Of a stretch of DNA of 64,000 bases, positions 58,635 through 64,000 are shown piece after piece. This DNA is from Hymenopellis radicata (taxonomy: Eukaryota > Basidiomycota > Agaricomycetes > Agaricales > Physalacriaceae), in contig JADNRX010000150.1 of NCBI GenBank assembly GCA_015501595.1, positions 1-64,000 on the forward strand, in the 5' to 3' direction. The notes under the pieces were generated by a model that saw only the letters and a list, made by a program, of their open reading frames with translations, had not been told where the DNA came from and did no database searches. Made by a program: the position numbers and the translations under genes. Position 1 is the first letter of the stretch; the number at the start of each line of letters is the position of its first letter.

Positions 58635-61600
58635 TTAAACCTTCTTCCCCTTCGGCACGCGCGCAATCCAGTACAGGAACAGTGCCGCGAAGATGTTGAA
58701 GATGATAAACACCCAAAAGATCCCGTAGTTCCTCAACCGGTCATCATAGTTCACTCCGATCTGCTTCAAGAACGTATTCGTCGAAGTGATGGCGCAGAAC
58801 TGGCAGTCGCGGAGGGCGGATGGGTTATGCACAATGCCGTCCCCGGAGAGCTTGATGTAATCCGCGAGATACGCCCCGCACGTCATGTTGCTCGGCGGCT
58901 GGATCGTCGACATCTCGATAGACGAGCACTGCGCGACATTGTTCGCCAGACTCGTCGACATGAGCCCACTCGCAAGGTACGTGAACGGCGACACGCGGTA
59001 CATAAATATCCAAAAGCGTGGGAAGGCGTCGGGTTGAGCGAGGATACTAAACAAGTGAGTCAGGTCCAGAAGCTCAATAACGACAAAGGACAATAACGTA
59101 CCCGCAGAATATCAAACACAGAGAGAAGAGCAAGTTGGCCAGATTACCACCCGTCTCAGCCGTGGGGATACCAGCGATGACCATGTGCGTGAACGTCGAC
59201 GTGAAGAGTAGGAAGTTCAACACAAAGAGGAACACCAACCCGCTCCGCGAAGTCACCTCCCAGTCGGCTCGGCGTTCCTATACAGCCCAATCGGATAGTA
59301 CCAGCACAGGAAGATGAACACGGCCATAAGAGCGTTCCAGGGCAGCTCGGCCGTAATGTTCCCAAGCATGAATGCCTGCCACGAATACGTCTTGCTTGGG
59401 CGCTCGCGCACCTCATACAGCGACCGCTGCGTACAGAAGTGAGGCATGATCTGGTTCACGAGGTTGCCAAAGACGGTGAACAACATGAAGATCGAGAACA
59501 TCTGGTTTTGCAGACCCTGGAAGGTATTGTCTGACTTCCAGAACGAGAAGCCGATGAACAGAGCCTGTCACAAATATAAGAAAGGACCAAACAGCAAATG
59601 AAAGTAGATCACATACCGTGCCCGCGCACAGAGTGAATTTGGAGTAGATGTAGGACGGCGTGCGCCATAACTGCTGGCAGACACGATACGTGCACTGCAA
59701 ATACTGATAAACCATTGGCGCAGCGAAGGCCCTGTCCGCCGCCGCCTTCTCGTCACCAACAACGACAGGTTTCGCTGTCTCCCTCTTCCGCTGGAGCTCC
59801 GCTTTGACCTTGACCAACTCATCGCTCGTCTTCCACGCCTGTACAAAATCGCACGCAGCGACCGCGCCGGGCGCAGCACCGATAACGTGAAGCATCCACT
59901 CGCCGGATTAGCGTCCTGAGGACATGCGGGAGCGCCGTTCCGTTCGAAGTAGTCGATCATCGTGCGCGAGTTGGGCCCGATATCGCCATAGTATACAGTC
60001 TGACCCCCACGGGCGAGGAAAAGAAGCCGGTCGAAAGATTGGAAGAGAATAGCGGACGGTTGATGAATCGTGCATAAGATGGCTTGTCCATTCGCTGCGA
60101 GCTTGCGAAGGAGAGTGCAGATAGACCAGGCAGTTTGACTGTTGAACACATTAGGTGTAATGCATAAAATACCACTCGCGACAATGCTTACCTGTCCAGA
60201 CCAGACGTGGGTTCATCCAAGAAGAGTAAAAGCTGAGGCTTCGCGGCCAGTTCGACACCAATGGTGAGACGCTTGCGCTGTTCGACGTTAAGACCTAGCG
60301 AAAATACGTCAGCATTCTAAATCAGGGCGATAATCGAAAAAGAGACTCACCTTCGCCGGGTACACCAACGACCGCATCAGCATACGCCTCCATCTCCAAC
60401 AGTCGAATAACTTCGTTGACATAATCGACCTTCTCCTTGTCCGGTATATCATGCGGCTGACGCAGCCTCGCACTAAACTCCAACGCTTCCCGAACGGTTG
60501 ACGTCTGCAGATGCAAATCCTGCTGCTGCACATACCCGGTCTTGCGCTGGAATGAATCGTCACGCGGATTACCGTCGACAAGCATGGAGCCAGACACAAC
60601 ACCCATGGTAACACGACTCGCAAGTACGTCGAGGAGGGTGGTCTTGCCAGCACCGGAAGCGCCCTACGAAAGAAGTCAACATCAACGACGATGAAAGGGA
60701 AATGATAAAGAACGCACCATGAGAGCAGTAAGTGTCCCAGGCTCGACCCAGCCATTAACGTGATCCAGGAGACGACGCGGCTCGCCCTTGATCTTGATAT
60801 CGTAGCACACGTCCTCCCAATGGAAAATGGCGGTCTGCTTCTGCAGCTTGATGTTGCCCGCGTCACTAGAGTCGGGCGCCAACGCCGCATGTGCGTCGCC
60901 CCGTGCCTCCTCGTCGTCGCCCTTGACCGAAGTCTTGGGAACATGCCCGCGCCGGAACACTAACACCTCGCCCTTGGACTTGGCCGAAGTAATCAGCTCC
61001 GTAGCGGTCATATAGCAAGCACAGAAGAAGACGATGAACGCGATGATGATGCCCAGATTGCTAGTGACGAAGAAGTAAGCACAATGCGAAGAATTTTAAA
61101 GACCACCACGTACCGCCACAAGTGCGACTTATAGTACTTGTAAGTCAAATTCAAGTACCGCGTCCCAGACACAACCGATGACCCCAATTCCGCGCCGGTC
61201 GTCGAGCACACCCGATTCGCCAACGGCACGCCGACGTACGTCGGCCCAGTCGGAACAAACACCGAACAGGCGAACTCCAGCCCATCGAATTCATTGACCA
61301 TGAGACTTTCAAACGCATAGCCAATCGGATCGACATAGTTGAGCCACCGGAACCAAGGATGCATCCCATCGACAGGAATGGTGAAACCTGTATAAATAAC
61401 TAGCGCGAGGATTATAAACGCGGCAGGCGCCATTGCCTGTGAGATCGTGCGTGAGAGGGCTCCAATGGTGCGGAAGATCATCGACATCGCCATGGTCGTG
61501 AGGAACGAGAAGAGCAGGAATATGAAGAAGTGGTTCACTTCGCGTCGAAGGTTCGCCATGAAGTAGATGACCAAGTTGAACCCGATGGCGTTGAGTAGCT

Positions 61601-63585
61601 TGTATGGCAGATCGGTGATCATGGACGCTAGGGCTTCCGAGGCGGGGTGGTAGAATGCCATGCGTGCATGCTTCTCGACGATGGGCCGCTGCTCGTACAA
61701 TGAAAGAATCTGAACCTGGGTTAAGTATCATATCATCGGAACGGTATAATTCGCCTAACCTCGAGGATACTGCTAAAACCGTTCACAAGGATCGCAAAGA
61801 ACAAAAGCGCACTACGGCTGTAGAAGCTGCTGGTCTCTGCGGGGAGGTTGTAGAACACGCTGGAAATGACAAGAGCCATGACCATATTGCCAAAGAGACC
61901 GGTGAAGAACAGAGTCATGTCGCCTCGCAGTCGCTGGAAACCGCGCATCAAACAAAGGCGGACCTGCATAGGCGTCGAGATGGTGTAGGGAGACTTGGAA
62001 CGCCTGAACCAAACACATCAGGACTGAGCAAAGAATAAGCGAAGAAAATGACACTCACATGCCCTTCGCCTGATCATCCTTCCTGGATGCCCGGAACTTG
62101 GCTAGCCCATCACCGCCAACAGGGAAATCGCGGTCGAAGTCGTCAATTTGCTGTAGCAAGCGCTTACGGTCCTCGCTCTCCTTCCAAGCCTTGGCGAATT
62201 CGTCCGGTGTGCGAGGAACTTTCGCTTCGAATCCAGGGCGAATCTGACGCTCGGCGGGGCTGGTGAGCGAAGTGAGGAAGTCGGCGGTCGTCTGACGCGG
62301 CGGACACTCGAAGCCCATGTCCACAAAGAACTTTTTAGCCTCGTTGACAGGTCCAAAATAGATCTGACGCCCTTCGTATAGCACGACAGCCTTGTCGAAA
62401 ATCTGGAGAGACATGAATTGACACGGAGCAGAGAATAACGTGAAAGTGACGCACATCGTAAATGTCCTGAGACGCCTGATAAATGGCTACGACAGCAGCG
62501 GAGCCCACGTAGTTGCTGGACAGACGAATTGTCTTGACAAACTCAAGGGCAGTCGCACTGTCCAGACCACGGGTCGAGTTGTCCCAGCACTGGAGGGGGC
62601 TCCCACTCAGCGCCGCCTCGGCTATGCTAACACGCTTCCTCTCACCACCAGAGACACCACGCACAAAATCGTTGCCGACCTTGGTGTTGACGGTGTGGCT
62701 CAATCCGAAGACGGCCATGACAACGTCGCGCATGTGGTCGGCGAACATGTCGCGGCCAACGCCAAGGAGACGGGTGCGAGGTGTACGGGCACGGGCAGCA
62801 AAGGTAAGGGTCTGGCCGACAGTGAGGTTGGGGAAATGAACATCGGTTTCGGCGTTATAAATGACCTCGCCGCGGAAATCTTTGTGCATAGTCTGAAAAG
62901 GAATGCCTAGACGATTGGTTAGAAACGATGTTGTCAACATGATAGAAGACATACCCTGATAATTGATATGTGCGTCTTCCTCGACGTAGAACCCGTGTGT
63001 CTCACCAGCTATCGACTTGAGCAGAGTCGTGCAACCGCTGGACGTGGATCAGTAATAATTCTAAGGAAACCCAAAGTCAAATACATACCTTCCAGGACGC
63101 CCCAGGACGACCAACATCTCGCCTGCCTTGACGAGGCCTTCAAAGTCACGCAAGATATCGATGCGGCGACCGCGGTTCCCGAATAAACCGCCAAACATCC
63201 CAGGAATATCGAGCAGGACGCCGCCAACCGTCTTCTGATGGTCGGTCGCTTTCCCATAACCGAAAACGTGCAAACCGCGGTAGGCGATACCAGCGGTGCG
63301 GCGGGGACGGTCGAGGTCGCGGTGGCCGAGGCTGAGGAGATGGCGAATCCACAAATGGTAGTCGAACTTGCCCGAGTTGGGATCAAGGCGAGGATCTGTA
63401 CTACCCTCGAAGGGGTTGTCGCCCTCGGAGAGGCCCTGATGTGCGAGGGACGCGTTGGTAACCGTGCGTGCAAGTTGTACGACTTCCTCCTGGGCCTCCT
63501 CGTCAATGGAGTCGAAGGCAGTGTGAGTGGAGGACCGGTAGTGTTCGTAAGCGGGAGCTTTCTCTGTGGTGGAGGGATCGCTCAT
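58635..63585 (-). CDS. PDR/ABCG full-size multidrug ABC transporter
   Basis: This plasma-membrane pump exports drugs, lipids or toxic compounds using ATP. Twelve exons are inferred, with introns including 63038-63088, 62907-62954, 62403-62454, 62004-62058, 61716-61759, 61061-61113, 60664-60717, 60295-60350, 60139-60191, 59565-59616 and 59047-59101. Layout is (NBD-TMD)x2, about 1,480 residues. NBD1 has the PDR-type degenerate Walker A ([13 protein letters not shown], Cys for Lys) and signature [16 protein letters not shown]2 has [14 protein letters not shown], signature [12 protein letters not shown] and Walker [16 protein letters not shown]. This asymmetry is typical of the family. Two single-base deletions break the frame, near 59898 ([11 protein letters not shown]) and near 59262 ([13 protein letters not shown]). 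The rest is intact, so a true pseudogene is not certain. Confidence 0.9.
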
Positions 63586-64000
63586 GATGAATTAGGGAGG
63601 GGAAGGGAGAGAAAATGTAATACAGTAGGGAAGGGCCAAGCGCCATGTTATATCAAGGACGACTTGTCCCGTTGACTGTCCCCGTAGACATAAAGGCCAA
63701 GTCTTTTTTCCGTCGACGTCACCGGAGGTTTTCTTCCGCTGATAAATCCCGGAGAGATGCTCCCGTCCACGAATATACGGCACGATCCAAGACTCGGTAA
63801 AGCGTAAACATAGAACATCGGGCGCCGTTCGCGACCGGTGTACGTGGAGCAAACAACGTAGATGGAGGATAGCTGCCAAGTTAGGGAATGAACTGTATCA
63901 CGTCATCAGAAAATCGGGAGAGTGGGAACCTCCTTCCACATTCGGACAGCCGAAGCGTCGACACATGCGCAGTGACCAACGGCGGTTCGAGAAGAGTCAA
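63586..64000. promoter_or_regulatory. Upstream region of the ABC transporter
   Basis: 415 bp of presumed promoter on the minus strand. No recognised gene. I could not identify a specific regulator site. Confidence 0.4.

Overview
The window is nuclear DNA of an agaricomycete (mushroom-forming basidiomycete) fungus. The protein genes carry many short introns (about 44-65 nt, GT..AG with a CTNA-type branch site). The gene families fit that group: a Plavaka transposase, a DUF6532-type protein, tyrosine-kinase-like kinases, F-box and BTB proteins, a PDR transporter and NCS1 permeases. No bacterial operon, CRISPR array or rRNA gene is present.

Layout. (1) 1-19.55 kb is almost all mobile or repetitive DNA. 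A degenerate Plavaka transposase (195-3414, minus) sits at the left end. Low-complexity DNA follows. Next is a large gene of unknown function (9732-16417, plus) that is split by a 4.4-kb hAT-type element (11280-15661). That element has a 19-bp terminal inverted repeat and an exact 8-bp target duplication, and it holds further nested repeats. An intact DUF6532-like gene (16791-18493) and a CTTAAG-rich tandem-repeat block complete the region and cut off an F-box gene. Both outer edges (about 1-190 and 18.6-19.5 kb) look alike in inverted orientation, so the whole region may be one very large transposon. (2) 19.55-41.6 kb is ordinary host sequence: a truncated F-box gene, a 424-bp hAT MITE, an unknown gene, an AIF/FSP1-like oxidoreductase, a uracil/allantoin-type NCS1 permease, a class II aldolase-like protein, a secreted chitin deacetylase, a MYND-finger protein, a dual-specificity phosphatase, a second NCS1 permease and a broken BTB gene. 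(3) 41646-54728 is a 13.1-kb Ty3/Gypsy chromovirus-type LTR retrotransposon on the minus strand. It has identical 322-bp LTRs, a GGCAG target duplication, a Gag with giant polyglycine tracts, Pol with a chromodomain, and an additional ~1,150-codon ORF downstream of Pol. (4) 54.7-64 kb holds a tandem-kinase gene and a full-length PDR/ABCG multidrug transporter.

Several conserved genes (ABC transporter, AIF-like, aldolase, Gag-Pol) are interrupted by what look like single-base deletions at short homopolymers. Neighbouring genes with equally many exons read cleanly. Sequencing indels or very recent decay are both possible, so the breaks should be checked before any of these are called pseudogenes. 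The most unusual items are the extra ORF and repeated GASSS-coding motif of the Ty3 element, and the possible ~19.5-kb cargo-carrying transposon at the left.
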